Source: Chitinophaga ginsengisoli (GTDB lineage Bacteria > Bacteroidota > Bacteroidia > Chitinophagales > Chitinophagaceae). Taken from it: 64,000 bases of DNA. The position numbers and the translations under genes are program-made. Position 1 is the first letter of the stretch. Each line of letters begins with the position of its first letter. Location of the stretch: assembly GCF_003014595.1 (NCBI RefSeq), contig NZ_PYGK01000007.1, forward strand, positions 1 through 64,000, in the 5' to 3' direction. The notes beneath the pieces were generated by a model. That model was not told the origin of the DNA and searched no databases. It was given only the letters and a program-made list of their open reading frames with translations. Of the stretch, positions 24,566 through 33,835 are shown in pieces.

Positions 24566-26116
24566 ATGTGGAAAAATGTCAGTATCAGATCTGTATTTGT
24601 CGCACTAATTGTACTTCTTGCGCCCGCTGTACTGAGCGGACAGTCGAAACGACCAAATATCATCTTCATTCTCTCGGATGATCACACTTCCCAGGCTATT
24701 AGTGCCTATGGTAACAGGTATGTGCAAACGCCGAATATAGACCGGATTGCCCGCGAAGGGGTTTTGTTCAATCATGCCATGGTCACAAACTCCATTTGTG
24801 GCCCCAGCAGAGCTACCCTGCTGACAGGTAAATACAGTCATAAGAATGGCTACCCGTTGAACGAAAAGCAGTTTGACAACACCCAGCGGACCTTCCCCGG
24901 TATTTTGCAGCAAAACGGTTACCAGACGGCCTGGATAGGCAAAATGCATCTCGGTACATTGCCCAGAGGTTTTGACTATTTCAACATCCTGCCGGGACAA
25001 GGCAAATACTATAATCCGGACTTCATTGCTACACCGAACGATACGGTGCGGATGAACGGATATGTCACCAATCTTATTACGGACCTGTCAGTATCCTGGC
25101 TTAATAGCCGGGATACTACCCGTCCTTTTATGCTGATCGTAGGTGAAAAAGCCACCCACCGGGAATGGCTGCCCGATATTCCCGATCTGGGCGTTTATGA
25201 CAGCATCCATTTCCCCTTGCCAGCAACCTTCGACGATAACTACCCGGGCAGGCTGGCTGCCGCGCACCAGGATATGACCGTTGCCAAAACAATGCGTCTG
25301 AAAGAAGACCTGAAAGTCCACCTCAATTATGGCAAAAACGCGTATGGTGAATACAGCCGTTTTACGCCTGAACAGTATGCGCCCTTCTATCAATATTATG
25401 AAAACAAGGTAAGCCGTGAATTTGATTCCCTGCACCTCAGCGGTGAAGCACTGAGCGCCTGGAAATACCAGCGTTATGTCAAAGACTACCTGGCTACCGC
25501 CCGCTCACTTGACAGGAATATAGGTCGCCTGTTACGATACCTGGACAGCACCGGCCTTGCAGAAAATACTGTCCTGATCTATGGCTCTGACCAGGGATTT
25601 TACATGGGTGAACATGGCTGGTTTGACAAACGTTTCATTTACGAACAGTCCCTCCACACACCTTTCGTGATGCGTTATCCGGGCGTTATAACTCCGGGCT
25701 CCGTTACCAATGGTTTTATGCTGAACATTGACTGGGCGCCTACCTTACTGGATATTGCCGGTGTAAAGACGCCTGCGGATATGCAGGGAACATCATTTAT
25801 GCCCCTGGTGAACGGTAAGGGTGATACGTCGACCTGGCGAAAGGAAATGTATTACCACTATTACGAATACCCCGAACCTCATCATGTGTCGCCACATTTC
25901 GGGATCCGCACACAACGTTATAAACTGGTGCGTTTTTATGGCCCTGCAGACTATTGGGAGTTATATGATCTGCAGAAAGATCCGCAGGAACTAAAAAATA
26001 TCTACGGAGAGAAATCCCAGGCGCGAAACATAGCCGACCTGAAAAAGCGCTTAAAGGCCCTTATTGTACAATATGATGATAAGGAAGCATTACAGTTGTT
26101 TGGGGAGGGGAAATAA
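24566..26116 (+). CDS. Secreted type I sulfatase
   Basis: 516 residues. A hydrophobic signal peptide ends near VLSGQSKR. The mature protein begins with the metal-binding RPNIIFILSDDH motif and contains the nucleophile motif CGPSR (Cys78), which is converted to formylglycine. The C-terminal half has the HHYYEYPEPH-like and LYDLQKDPQELKNIYG segments found in heparan and N-acetylglucosamine-6-sulfatase relatives. It removes sulfate esters from polysaccharide or mucin in the periplasm. Start chosen at ATG 24566 rather than TTG 24548, because the signal peptide fits and the promoter box would otherwise overlap the ORF. Confidence 0.87.
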   Translation: MWKNVSIRSVFVALIVLLAPAVLSGQSKRPNIIFILSDDHTSQAISAYGNRYVQTPNIDRIAREGVLFNHAMVTNSICGPSRATLLTGKYSHKNGYPLNEKQFDNTQRTFPGILQQNGYQTAWIGKMHLGTLPRGFDYFNILPGQGKYYNPDFIATPNDTVRMNGYVTNLITDLSVSWLNSRDTTRPFMLIVGEKATHREWLPDIPDLGVYDSIHFPLPATFDDNYPGRLAAAHQDMTVAKTMRLKEDLKVHLNYGKNAYGEYSRFTPEQYAPFYQYYENKVSREFDSLHLSGEALSAWKYQRYVKDYLATARSLDRNIGRLLRYLDSTGLAENTVLIYGSDQGFYMGEHGWFDKRFIYEQSLHTPFVMRYPGVITPGSVTNGFMLNIDWAPTLLDIAGVKTPADMQGTSFMPLVNGKGDTSTWRKEMYYHYYEYPEPHHVSPHFGIRTQRYKLVRFYGPADYWELYDLQKDPQELKNIYGEKSQARNIADLKKRLKALIVQYDDKEALQLFGEGK

Positions 26117-26136
26117 ACGTTGTAACGGTGATGCCC

Positions 26137-27471
26137 CTATAGGAGCGTAAAGGGGAGGTCTATATTAAAAATAGTTCCCTGGTTTTCCCGGGAGCTGACA
26201 TAGATATTGCCGCCATGTTCCTGCACCAGTTGTCTGCAGATATGCAGGCCCAGGCCATTGGAGGGTTCATTATTTAATCCGGGGCGGCTGGAAGCAGTAA
26301 ACTGGTCGAAGAGGGTGGGCATCAAATCCTCCGGAATGCCGATTCCCGTATCCGTTATGGATATACGCACACCACCCCTGAGCTGTTGCATACCCAGCGT
26401 AATATTGCCTTCTGCCGGCGTAAACTTCGCGGCATTATGCAGCAGGTTGTCCACCACACGTTGCATCTTTCCCGTATGGATACGGGCTTTGAGCTCCTGC
26501 GACGGCAATTCCAGCCCGATATCCCTGTTATAGTTTGATTTCTGTAACCAGTTGTCCCGCACATGTTTCAGCCATTCATTGAGCGATACATAGTCTGTTT
26601 GCAGGAGATCTGTTTCCCGTTGTTTTGCCGCCATCAGTAATTCCTCGATGATCTGGTCGGCCGTTTTACAGGCATCCGTAATCCAGTAGAGATATTTTTC
26701 TTCCTGTTCTTTCGTATAGGGGTATTCCTGCATCAGGTGTGTAACAGATCGTATCCCAGAAATGGGGTTCCGTAGATCATGCGCCACAATGGCCAGTATT
26801 TTATTTTTCAACTGGTTGGCTTTTTCAATTTCCCTGTTTTTGTCCTCAATAGTTTTGATCTTGATAAAGTAGTTCGCATGATATGAATATATGAGGCGTG
26901 AAATAAACAGAAAGCAGGTGATAATCAGCCAGAAAACCACATAATTAAGTGAACGTGTATCGGCAGATACCTGGAACATCTGGAAGAACAACATAAAGGT
27001 AACGATGGCAGAACCGGCTATCAGCAGCAGATTCCGGATCGAGAAAACCAGCAGTACGCCTATGGTTATCATACCTAACAGCAACATTGTCATGGTGTTT
27101 TTCGGGTTGTGCTGCGCCACAAAAGTGAGGGCCATACAAGTACCGATAAATGAGAGTGAGTAGAGAATGCTGATAAAATGGTATTGATTTTGCTGTTTTG
27201 GGGCGGACTTTTTCCAGATAAAAAAAAGAAGGATAGTGAAAAGGGTGGAAGAGCTGATTGTATAGTTATTAATGATCCGGTATTCGTTAAACTGCCCGGA
27301 TGAAACCATTGCCTGGTAAGGGACAAAATAGGATATGACACGCATCGTTGTTGCCGCAATGGTAACTGTGAGCGCGATAAATGCGGCGACTTTCAGGTTC
27401 TGCTGCATCGTATGGTGATCGAATTCCTCCCGGTATTTTTTTTCAATGGGAGAGAATAGGTATAGTTTCAT
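26137..27471 (-). CDS. Membrane sensor histidine kinase
   Basis: 444 residues. Six membrane helices fill the first 200 residues with almost no extracytoplasmic domain, then a short coiled coil, a HisKA domain with phospho-acceptor His231 (IVAHDLRNP) and an HATPase domain (NLLHNAAKFTP N box, DTGIGIP G1 box, GLGLHI G2 box). The sensing part resembles seven-helix-like membrane sensors without known ligand. No response regulator is adjacent, so it is an orphan kinase. It converges with the sulfatase gene, 20 bases apart. Confidence 0.87.
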   Translation of the reverse strand: MKLYLFSPIEKKYREEFDHHTMQQNLKVAAFIALTVTIAATTMRVISYFVPYQAMVSSGQFNEYRIINNYTISSSTLFTILLFFIWKKSAPKQQNQYHFISILYSLSFIGTCMALTFVAQHNPKNTMTMLLLGMITIGVLLVFSIRNLLLIAGSAIVTFMLFFQMFQVSADTRSLNYVVFWLIITCFLFISRLIYSYHANYFIKIKTIEDKNREIEKANQLKNKILAIVAHDLRNPISGIRSVTHLMQEYPYTKEQEEKYLYWITDACKTADQIIEELLMAAKQRETDLLQTDYVSLNEWLKHVRDNWLQKSNYNRDIGLELPSQELKARIHTGKMQRVVDNLLHNAAKFTPAEGNITLGMQQLRGGVRISITDTGIGIPEDLMPTLFDQFTASSRPGLNNEPSNGLGLHICRQLVQEHGGNIYVSSRENQGTIFNIDLPFTLL

Positions 27472-27640
27472 TAGCGTTTACATAATGGAAGGTGTTCGCC
27501 CAAAGATACCTGTTTAGAACTGAAATTTTATAGTAGAGCCTGAGGTCCTGTTCCCCCAAGTCCCTGTGAATCGGTTGTTAACGATATATATATATATTTA
27601 TTGAAAGAGCCTTTTAGGAATTTAAACCTAAGCCACCGTC

Positions 27641-27898
27641 ATGCAAGAATACACAACTTTGGAAAATCCGACGGAAGTAGTCCGTCACCTTACTAACACC
27701 CTGGGAAGGAAAAAGATCAGAGAAATAAGATTTGGTTACAGGCTTGATAATGAAGAACCTGCCATTAAATTCAAGATCTGGTTACGCTTCCCTTATAATT
27801 TGTTCGCCCGCAAGGAAGTAACGGAAAAGGTGGAACATGAAATGTCCCATATCCGATTGTCTACCGATTCCTCCAAATTAATATTCCAGGTGGAGTAA
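27641..27898 (+). CDS. Small hypothetical protein
   Basis: 85 residues, basic, no signal peptide or membrane helix. The sequence EVVRHLTNTLGRKKIREIRFGYRLDNEEPAIKFKIWLRFP suggests a helix followed by beta strands. I do not recognise the family. It lies 43 bases before the acyl-CoA dehydrogenase on the same strand and could be cotranscribed with it. Confidence 0.5.
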   Translation: MQEYTTLENPTEVVRHLTNTLGRKKIREIRFGYRLDNEEPAIKFKIWLRFPYNLFARKEVTEKVEHEMSHIRLSTDSSKLIFQVE

Positions 27899-27941
27899 AC
27901 ATTTAACAGTTTTGGGTAATTTAATGCACTAAATCTATCCC

Positions 27942-29306
27942 ATGGCAGTTAAATTATCCACCATAAGACAGGCTTTCCACATGCTGAAGAGCATTGATTT
28001 TGAACAATTAGGACGTTTATCAGAGAAGATAGATCTGCCTAAGGTTATGGCCACTGTTGGTAAGATGAATGATCAGCAGTTGTCTGGTTTAATGAGGATG
28101 TTACAAAGTAGTGGTGGGGGGCAAAAAAAGGAGTTACCACCAGTAAACGGGGATTTTTATGACCTCAGCAGCCTGTTATCCCCGGAGGATAAGGCACTTC
28201 AGTTGCGGGTAAGGGAATTTATGGAACAGGAGATCCAGCCAGTAGTTAATGAATACTGGATGAAGGCGGAGTTCCCGTTCGAACTGCTTCCAAAACTGGC
28301 AGCCCTGAATATCTGCGGCTCTACCTACGAAGGATATGGGGGCCCCAATAAGTCTTTCCTGATGGAAGGCATTGTTACCATGGAAATAGCCCGGGTAGAC
28401 TGCTCTATGGCCACTTTTTTTGGTGTACAGAGCGGATTGGCTATGGGCTCCATTTACCTGCTGGGATCAGAAGCCCAGAAAAAGGAATGGCTGCCCGACA
28501 TGCAGCAATTGAAAAAGATCGGAGCTTTCGGTCTTACGGAGCCGGAAGTAGGTTCCGGGGCTGCCGGCGGACTTACCACCACGGTAAAGCGGGTGGGAGA
28601 TACCTGGGTATTGAACGGGGAGAAGAAATGGATCGGCAACGCCACCTTTGCGGATGTGGTAGTGATCTGGGCGAGGGATGTAGACGATAACCAGGTAAAA
28701 GGCTTCCTGCTGCGGAAAGGTACCCCCGGTTTCACGGTGGAGAAGATGCACGGTAAAATGGCGCTCCGTATAGTGCAGAATGGACTGATCACATTGAAAG
28801 ACTGTGTAGTGGAAGAGAAAGACCGCCTGGAGCACGCTAATTCCTTTAAAGATACCGCCAAGGTATTACGTATGACCCGTGCAGGCGTGGCCTGGCTGGC
28901 GGTAGGATGCGCCCGGGGGGCATATGAAAACGCACTGGCATATACGCTGAAAAGGAAACAGTTTGGTAAACCGATCGCGTCTTTCCAGTTGATACAGAAC
29001 CACCTGGTAGAAATGTTGTCCAACCTGACGGCTATGCAGACCATGGTGTACCGTTTGTCAGAATTGCAGGACCAGGGATTGCTGGCCGATGAACATGCGT
29101 CTATTGCGAAGGTATTCTGTTCCCTCAGAACACGCGATGTGGTAAGGGGCGCCAGGGAAGTAATGGGCGGTAATGGCATATTGCTGGAGTACAACGTAGC
29201 CCGTTTTGTAGCAGATGCGGAAGCGATCTATTCTTACGAGGGTACGAAAGAGATCAATACATTGATTGTGGGGCGGGCTATAACAGGATTCAGCTCATTT
29301 ATATAA
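27942..29306 (+). CDS. Acyl-CoA dehydrogenase, glutaryl-CoA dehydrogenase-like
   Basis: 454 residues. After an unusual 60-residue N-terminal helical extension comes the normal fold: FAD-binding segment FGLTEPEVGSGAAG, a beta domain with GEKKWIGNA, and the C-terminal bundle with RKQFGKPIASFQLIQ. The catalytic Glu is in the YSYEGTKEIN segment, as in glutaryl-CoA dehydrogenase. It oxidises an acyl-CoA with FAD and passes electrons to ETF. The extension, which contains a conserved-looking GKMNDQQLSGLMRML helix, is longer than in most family members. Confidence 0.88.
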   Translation: MAVKLSTIRQAFHMLKSIDFEQLGRLSEKIDLPKVMATVGKMNDQQLSGLMRMLQSSGGGQKKELPPVNGDFYDLSSLLSPEDKALQLRVREFMEQEIQPVVNEYWMKAEFPFELLPKLAALNICGSTYEGYGGPNKSFLMEGIVTMEIARVDCSMATFFGVQSGLAMGSIYLLGSEAQKKEWLPDMQQLKKIGAFGLTEPEVGSGAAGGLTTTVKRVGDTWVLNGEKKWIGNATFADVVVIWARDVDDNQVKGFLLRKGTPGFTVEKMHGKMALRIVQNGLITLKDCVVEEKDRLEHANSFKDTAKVLRMTRAGVAWLAVGCARGAYENALAYTLKRKQFGKPIASFQLIQNHLVEMLSNLTAMQTMVYRLSELQDQGLLADEHASIAKVFCSLRTRDVVRGAREVMGGNGILLEYNVARFVADAEAIYSYEGTKEINTLIVGRAITGFSSFI

Positions 29307-29330
29307 GAACAGGTATTCACAGGTATAAAA

Positions 29331-29356
29331 AAAACGCTCCGTCAGGGGCGTTTTCT
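29331..29356. terminator. Bidirectional intrinsic terminator
   Basis: AAAACGCTCC and GGGGCGTTTT form a stem around GTCA between two convergent genes, with A/T tracts on both sides. Confidence 0.75.
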
Positions 29357-29378
29357 TTATAACGTATCTGTGAACAGT

Positions 29379-29780
29379 TTAGATTGATTTACCGAAGAAT
29401 GGTCTTAATGCAAACCATCCGAGTGCCGGGAAGAAGTGCATTGGCACTGTCAGTCCGGGGAATAACTCAGGCGACTCCTGATCCAGCGGTAATTTGGCAC
29501 CGATTGGTCCCAGTATACTTGCAATGGACAGGATGACAAACAGGATGTTAAACACCATATCTGTTTTGCCTTTCAGGACGAGGCTGAGGAGGAAGTAACC
29601 GATGGCGGCTACCAGCGTTCCCAGGATACAACCTGTCATGATATTCTTTACGGTGGCGATATTGATAAATCCTTCACCCACAGTTTCAATGTACACTTTC
29701 TGGTAAACAACACCAGCTATGCCTGACAGAACACCTACCAATACTGCAAGCAGTACAAGCAGCGATATTTTTTTACCCAT
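29379..29780 (-). CDS. Four-helix membrane protein, unknown function
   Basis: 133 residues with four predicted membrane helices (about 5-25, 40-65, 72-92 and 110-128) and short loops. No catalytic motif is visible. Start at MGKKISLLVLL (29780), 16 bases after the yceI stop, which suggests cotranscription with the two YceI genes. It may be a membrane partner of those lipid-binding periplasmic proteins, for instance by analogy with the cytochrome b561-YceI pairing, but it lacks the expected haem-ligand histidines. Confidence 0.6.
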   Translation of the reverse strand: MGKKISLLVLLAVLVGVLSGIAGVVYQKVYIETVGEGFINIATVKNIMTGCILGTLVAAIGYFLLSLVLKGKTDMVFNILFVILSIASILGPIGAKLPLDQESPELFPGLTVPMHFFPALGWFALRPFFGKSI

Positions 29781-29796
29781 AAATGCTATTTGATAA

Positions 29797-30333
29797 TTAG
29801 GCTTTAACAACAGGAACAGCTACTGTAACATCGATCACATCGGGAACGTCGCCGCCTGGTGTGCCAATATGGAAATCATTGCGGTTCACTTTGAATGTAC
29901 CATTGAAAGTAGCTGCGTTGCCAGCTTTCTTAAAGGTGAAAGGAATAGTGAATTCCTTCTTAACGCCGTGGATCTCAAGATCACCGGTTACCTGGTAACC
30001 AGCACCTGCCTTCACGATCTTTTTGGAGGTGTATTTGATCTCAGGGTATTTGGCAGCGTCAAACCATTCGTCGCTTTTAGCATGTTTGTTCTGCAGGGCG
30101 TTACCGGTATTGATAGAGGCAACATCTACAGTAACGTTGAAATTGGAAGCTGCCAGATTCTGTTCGTCGAACGCAATGGTACCTTTGAAGGTTTTGAAAA
30201 TACCACCTGCTGCACTGCTGGAGAAGCTGATATTGTATTTACCACTGATGTTCCATGCCTGCGCTACGACTGCGTAGGCAAACACTGCTGCTGTGAGCAG
30301 CAGTGTTGATGAAAATATAATTAATCTTTTCAT
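29797..30333 (-). CDS. YceI-family periplasmic protein
   Basis: 178 residues with a signal peptide cleaved near VAQA. The mature part has the YceI lipocalin-like beta-barrel pattern: KYNISFSSSA..., VTVDVASINTGNALQNKHAKSDEWFDAAKYPEIKYTSKKI and GDLEIHGVKKEFTIPFTF. YceI proteins bind polyisoprenoid or amphiphilic lipids in the periplasm. Second member of a tandem pair. Confidence 0.88.
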   Translation of the reverse strand: MKRLIIFSSTLLLTAAVFAYAVVAQAWNISGKYNISFSSSAAGGIFKTFKGTIAFDEQNLAASNFNVTVDVASINTGNALQNKHAKSDEWFDAAKYPEIKYTSKKIVKAGAGYQVTGDLEIHGVKKEFTIPFTFKKAGNAATFNGTFKVNRNDFHIGTPGGDVPDVIDVTVAVPVVKA

Positions 30334-30344
30334 TGCCTTTTTTA

Positions 30345-30914
30345 TTATTTAGAGAATTCACCGCTAGCTCTCAGGTTGATAGTCTCACCCAGCATAGCTG
30401 CAGGCATTGCGCTTGCAAAACCGAAATCAGCACGTTTGATAGCACCGGTGATAGTGAAACCAGCAACTGGTTTTTTGCTCATTGGGTTCTCAACAGTACC
30501 GTTGTAAACAGCAGTTAAAGTAACTGGTTTAGTTACGCCGTGCAGGGTCAGATCGCCAGTCAGTTTGTATTGTTTACCGCTTACTTTCTTGAAGGAAGTG
30601 CTCTTAAAAGTGATGGTAGGGAATTTCTCAGCATCGAAGAAGTCTGCGCTTTTCAGGTGCTTGTCACGCATTTCGTTTTCAGTAGCGATGGTGTTTACAT
30701 CGATAGTTACATCGAAAGAAGCATCGGAGAAATCATCTTTAGTAGTGGTGATCTTCACATCGTAACCTTTAAAGTTACCTTCCTGCTCGGAGATGGTCAT
30801 GTGAGATACGCTGTAACCAACTCTTGAGTGAGCTTTGTCTACAGTCCAGGTAGTCTGTGCAAATGTAGTTGCTGAAAGGGCCAATAAAGAGGCGATGATT
30901 GTGATTTTTTTCAT
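30345..30914 (-). CDS. YceI-family periplasmic protein
   Basis: 189 residues, signal peptide ending near TFAQ. Contains the YceI hallmarks KAHSRVGYSVSHMTISEQEGNFKGYDVK, RDKHLKSADFFDAEKFPTITFKS and GDLTLHGVTKPVTL. Moderately similar to the YceI protein encoded 11 bases downstream; probably an old duplication. The divergent HxlR gene 269 bases away may regulate the pair, a frequent arrangement in Bacteroidota. Confidence 0.9.
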   Translation of the reverse strand: MKKITIIASLLALSATTFAQTTWTVDKAHSRVGYSVSHMTISEQEGNFKGYDVKITTTKDDFSDASFDVTIDVNTIATENEMRDKHLKSADFFDAEKFPTITFKSTSFKKVSGKQYKLTGDLTLHGVTKPVTLTAVYNGTVENPMSKKPVAGFTITGAIKRADFGFASAMPAAMLGETINLRASGEFSK

Positions 30915-31183
30915 GTTTGCTCTTGTTTAGAATTCAAAAGTATATCTTTTTTTAGACAATAGATGTTTCAACATATATCGTGAAGGAAAATCTTAAACTA
31001 GGTTAATAATTCACTCTATTTACGTTTTATCATATTCTTAAATATTTGTGATAATTTTACTCCTAGTAGAGAGTTACTTTCTTTTAGAAAGCCAAAGGTA
31101 TGGGGAGTGTTTGTGTAAAACAAGAACCTTTCGCCATTGCAACTTACTAACCTTTTAGTAACGATCGTAGAAATCAATATGTT

Positions 31184-31582
31184 ATGAGTAGGAAAAGTGG
31201 CCAAAACATCTGGATAGGCAGCACTTGTCCCATCCGGCAGGTGTTGGACAGGTTTGGCGATAAATGGTCTATTTTGATCGTAGAGCTGTTGTCCCATGAG
31301 GGAAAGCTCCGTTTCAGCGAGATTGCGCATACAATAGGGGACATTTCCCAGAAGATGCTGACAGTTACATTGCGGTCGCTCGAATCGGACGGACTGGTTA
31401 TAAGGCAGTTCTTTCCTGAGATACCGCCAAGGGTAGAATATGAGCTTTCTGAGCTGGGAAAGAGCCTGGTGCCACATATCCAGCAACTGTCTGCCTGGGG
31501 ACAGACCCATATGGATACCATTCTGGAAAACAGGAAGCGGTTTGAGGAGAAACAGCAAAAGCAGGGTAAGACTGCTTATTGA
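31184..31582 (+). CDS. HxlR-family transcriptional regulator
   Basis: 132 residues. Winged helix with the HxlR pattern CPIRQVLDRFGDKWSILIVELL, FSEIAHTIGDISQKMLTVTLRSLESDGLVIR and PRVEYELSELGKSLVPHIQQLSAWG. The conserved Cys of the family is present (Cys16), often used as a redox or electrophile sensor. It faces the yceI operon across a 269-base gap and is followed by a terminator. Confidence 0.9.
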   Translation: MSRKSGQNIWIGSTCPIRQVLDRFGDKWSILIVELLSHEGKLRFSEIAHTIGDISQKMLTVTLRSLESDGLVIRQFFPEIPPRVEYELSELGKSLVPHIQQLSAWGQTHMDTILENRKRFEEKQQKQGKTAY

Positions 31583-31591
31583 TGTAACGAA

Positions 31592-31621
31592 AAAATGACG
31601 GACCAAGAGATCCGCCATTTT
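31592..31621. terminator. Bidirectional intrinsic terminator
   Basis: AAAATG-A-CGGA and TCCG-C-CATTTT form a stem between the convergent hxlR and phyH genes. Confidence 0.7.
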
Positions 31622-31643
31622 TAGCATAATATATATCAGGAGG

Positions 31644-32453
31644 TTATTTAAGAATAACACCTGCCAGACGTTGATAGAGTAAAGTAGGACTGTTCTCATG
31701 TTTCGGCTCATATTTGCCGGCGATGATCGGCACATAGATCACTCTTCTGCGGCTTTCTTCGCCAATAATAGAGGACTTCGCCACACGATGCCATAATCTT
31801 CCGTCATGTACCGTCAGATCTCCCGCTTTGGGAGCAATAGCCAGTTCATTTTTGTCGGGTTTATGACTTACGAAATATCTCTTGCGGAATAACATACTGA
31901 GAATACCCTGTTTATGCGTGCCCGGTATAATCCGGAGACCGCCATTTTCGGGTGCCAGGTTGCTGAGATGTATGCCTACATTCAACATCGGATTCAGTTT
32001 ACCACTTAGGAAAACATCCCGTAGGCCGTCTGTATGCCATCCCATTTTAGTGAAGGTACTTTCGGGGCCGTTCACGTAATGATTCAGCACCATTCCATCT
32101 TTTTCATTCTCCCCGATGCGGGCGCCGGGCCCTATAAGCTGCAGCAAAGCCTGTATTCTGGCATCCCTCAGGAGCTCAGAAAGCACTTTTGTTTGCTGGT
32201 TTAAAAATGCGAAACGTTGTACGATGGGGCGTCCGTCAAGGTCTTTCCCGTATTTAACAGGAACCCCATTTACTTTTTCTACTTTATTGGCAAGCCATTT
32301 TTCCTGTACTTCTTCGGAAGCGGTAACAATCTCCTGTACTTCATCCGGAGAAAGAAAACCGGAAAAGTGTATGTATCCATGCTCTTCAAAAAATGCCTTT
32401 TGTTCATCTGTAAGCGTATTGCCAAGTGTAAACGTGCGATAAGCTGCTGACAT
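31644..32453 (-). CDS. Phytanoyl-CoA dioxygenase-family (PhyH) oxygenase
   Basis: 269 residues. The double-stranded beta-helix has the iron ligands His-x-Asp (GWHTDG) and a distal His (HDGRLWHRVAKSS), with an Arg-rich segment (ESRRRVIYVP) for 2-oxoglutarate. N-terminal FFEEHGYIHFSGFLSPDEVQEI is typical. It hydroxylates an unidentified small molecule using O2 and 2-oxoglutarate. Monocistronic. Relatives act in secondary metabolism, but no such cluster is present here. Confidence 0.83.
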   Translation of the reverse strand: MSAAYRTFTLGNTLTDEQKAFFEEHGYIHFSGFLSPDEVQEIVTASEEVQEKWLANKVEKVNGVPVKYGKDLDGRPIVQRFAFLNQQTKVLSELLRDARIQALLQLIGPGARIGENEKDGMVLNHYVNGPESTFTKMGWHTDGLRDVFLSGKLNPMLNVGIHLSNLAPENGGLRIIPGTHKQGILSMLFRKRYFVSHKPDKNELAIAPKAGDLTVHDGRLWHRVAKSSIIGEESRRRVIYVPIIAGKYEPKHENSPTLLYQRLAGVILK

Positions 32454-32689
32454 AGTGTACTAAGTTTAAAATAATTGTAGGTTGTTAATTACTGAATATA
32501 AGTAAACTACAGTAAATAATTCTCTGAACAGAGAATAAAGGGATCAGCAACAACAGTAAGGACATTCCTTGCTGATGGGGAAGCAGGAGGGGGAGAAGTG
32601 AAGCGTAAATAATTTAGTGATCATTATTAGTCTACTTGTTTTGTAGATTAAAGATAATTAAATTATTCACACAAAAAAAATAATACTGT

Positions 32690-33469
32690 TTATCTCTCGG
32701 TCTTGTACAGGTTAGCTGCAATCTTTTCTACTAATGACTTGGGAACCAGGCGGGTAAGGAAAGCAGAAACGACATTCAATGCACCGGGGATAATTTCTGC
32801 TTTCTTGCTGAACATACCCTTAATGGCAACGGCTGCCACTGCATCGGGCATCATACCGTATTTATCGGCTGTTGCCTGAATGGCCTGCATACTTGCACGG
32901 TTGATAAAATTAGTCTTTACAGGCCCGGGGCAAAGACAACTTACCGAGACATTGGAAGACTTCAATTCCTGTCGTAATGCGCGGGAAAACAGCAATAGAA
33001 ACGATTTGCTGGCCGCGTATAAGGACAGGGTGGGAACTGCCTGATATGCAGCGGTACTCGACACATTCAATATATAAGACTGCCGCTGTTGTTGCAGCAT
33101 AGGCAGCATATAATGACACAGGGCAACAGGTGTTTCTGCATTCACCCGCACCATCTGTTGCTGTTCTTCCAGGCTGCGGGAGGCGAAATTACCCCATACG
33201 GCATAACCGGCGTTGTTGATCAGTACAGATACTGCATAATTACCTGTCTTACACCATTCATATACTTTGGCTGTCGCTTCAGGGAGAGATAGATCCAGCG
33301 CCAGATAGGCAACTTTTACCTGCCATCTGGCTGATAACTCAGCGGCAACCGTTGCCAGTTCCTCTTCAGACCTGGCTACCAATAACAGATTATATTTCCT
33401 GGAAGCGAGTGCGTGTGCCATGGAGCGTCCAATTCCTTTACTGGCCCCCGTTATAAGTGCATATGTCAT
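32690..33469 (-). CDS. Short-chain dehydrogenase/reductase (SDR)
   Basis: 259 residues. TGASKGIG at residues 7-14, NNAG, Ser in NVSSTAA and catalytic YAASK. The C-terminal 60 residues (AVAIKGMFSKKAEIIPGALNVVSAFLTRLVPKSLVEKIAANLYK) are amphipathic, as in the DltE/HSD11-like group of SDRs that sit at the membrane. The substrate is unknown. Not obviously in an operon. Confidence 0.85.
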   Translation of the reverse strand: MTYALITGASKGIGRSMAHALASRKYNLLLVARSEEELATVAAELSARWQVKVAYLALDLSLPEATAKVYEWCKTGNYAVSVLINNAGYAVWGNFASRSLEEQQQMVRVNAETPVALCHYMLPMLQQQRQSYILNVSSTAAYQAVPTLSLYAASKSFLLLFSRALRQELKSSNVSVSCLCPGPVKTNFINRASMQAIQATADKYGMMPDAVAAVAIKGMFSKKAEIIPGALNVVSAFLTRLVPKSLVEKIAANLYKTER

Positions 33470-33544
33470 CCTGAATTACGATATAGGCCGGTAAATATAA
33501 ACATATAAAATGGAAGGGGCGATATGTAGGGTATATAATAGAGG

Positions 33545-33577
33545 AAGGGCGGTAAGAATACCGCCCTTAATTTTTTA
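33545..33577 (+). terminator. Strong terminator with no gene upstream on its strand
   Basis: A perfect 10-bp stem (33545-33554 with 33559-33568), four-base loop and a T tract on the plus strand. The gene-free interval 33470-33835 (366 bases) otherwise holds a 9-bp inverted repeat TGGTTAACG/CGTTAACCA at 33662-33694 and nothing else I can support. Confidence 0.7.
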
Positions 33578-33835
33578 ACCATATCCTATGAAAAACCTGT
33601 ACCAAAGATAATAGAGACAATTGACCCTACTGTCTCATTTTGGTAAAGGGTATATTTTTTCTGGTTAACGTATGAAATCGCGTACCGTTAACCAAAAATT
33701 AACATCCATGTAATCGTTTGATCCTTCCTGTTGCCTGCCAGTATTGCAATGCGTCGTCTTTACACCTATTGAAACAAGTAGTTTCAAGGAGGAAGTCACA
33801 ATTGCAGAAAATAATCAGAAAAGAAGAATGCGGTC

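Noticed and set aside
31016..31735. 239-codon open frame on the minus strand
   Set aside because: It lies antisense over the well-supported HxlR gene and runs into phyH; its translation has no domain pattern.
33588..33611. Seven-codon frame (MKNLYQR) after the orphan terminator
   Set aside because: No ribosome-binding site, no downstream gene on that strand and no alternative hairpins; not a convincing leader.
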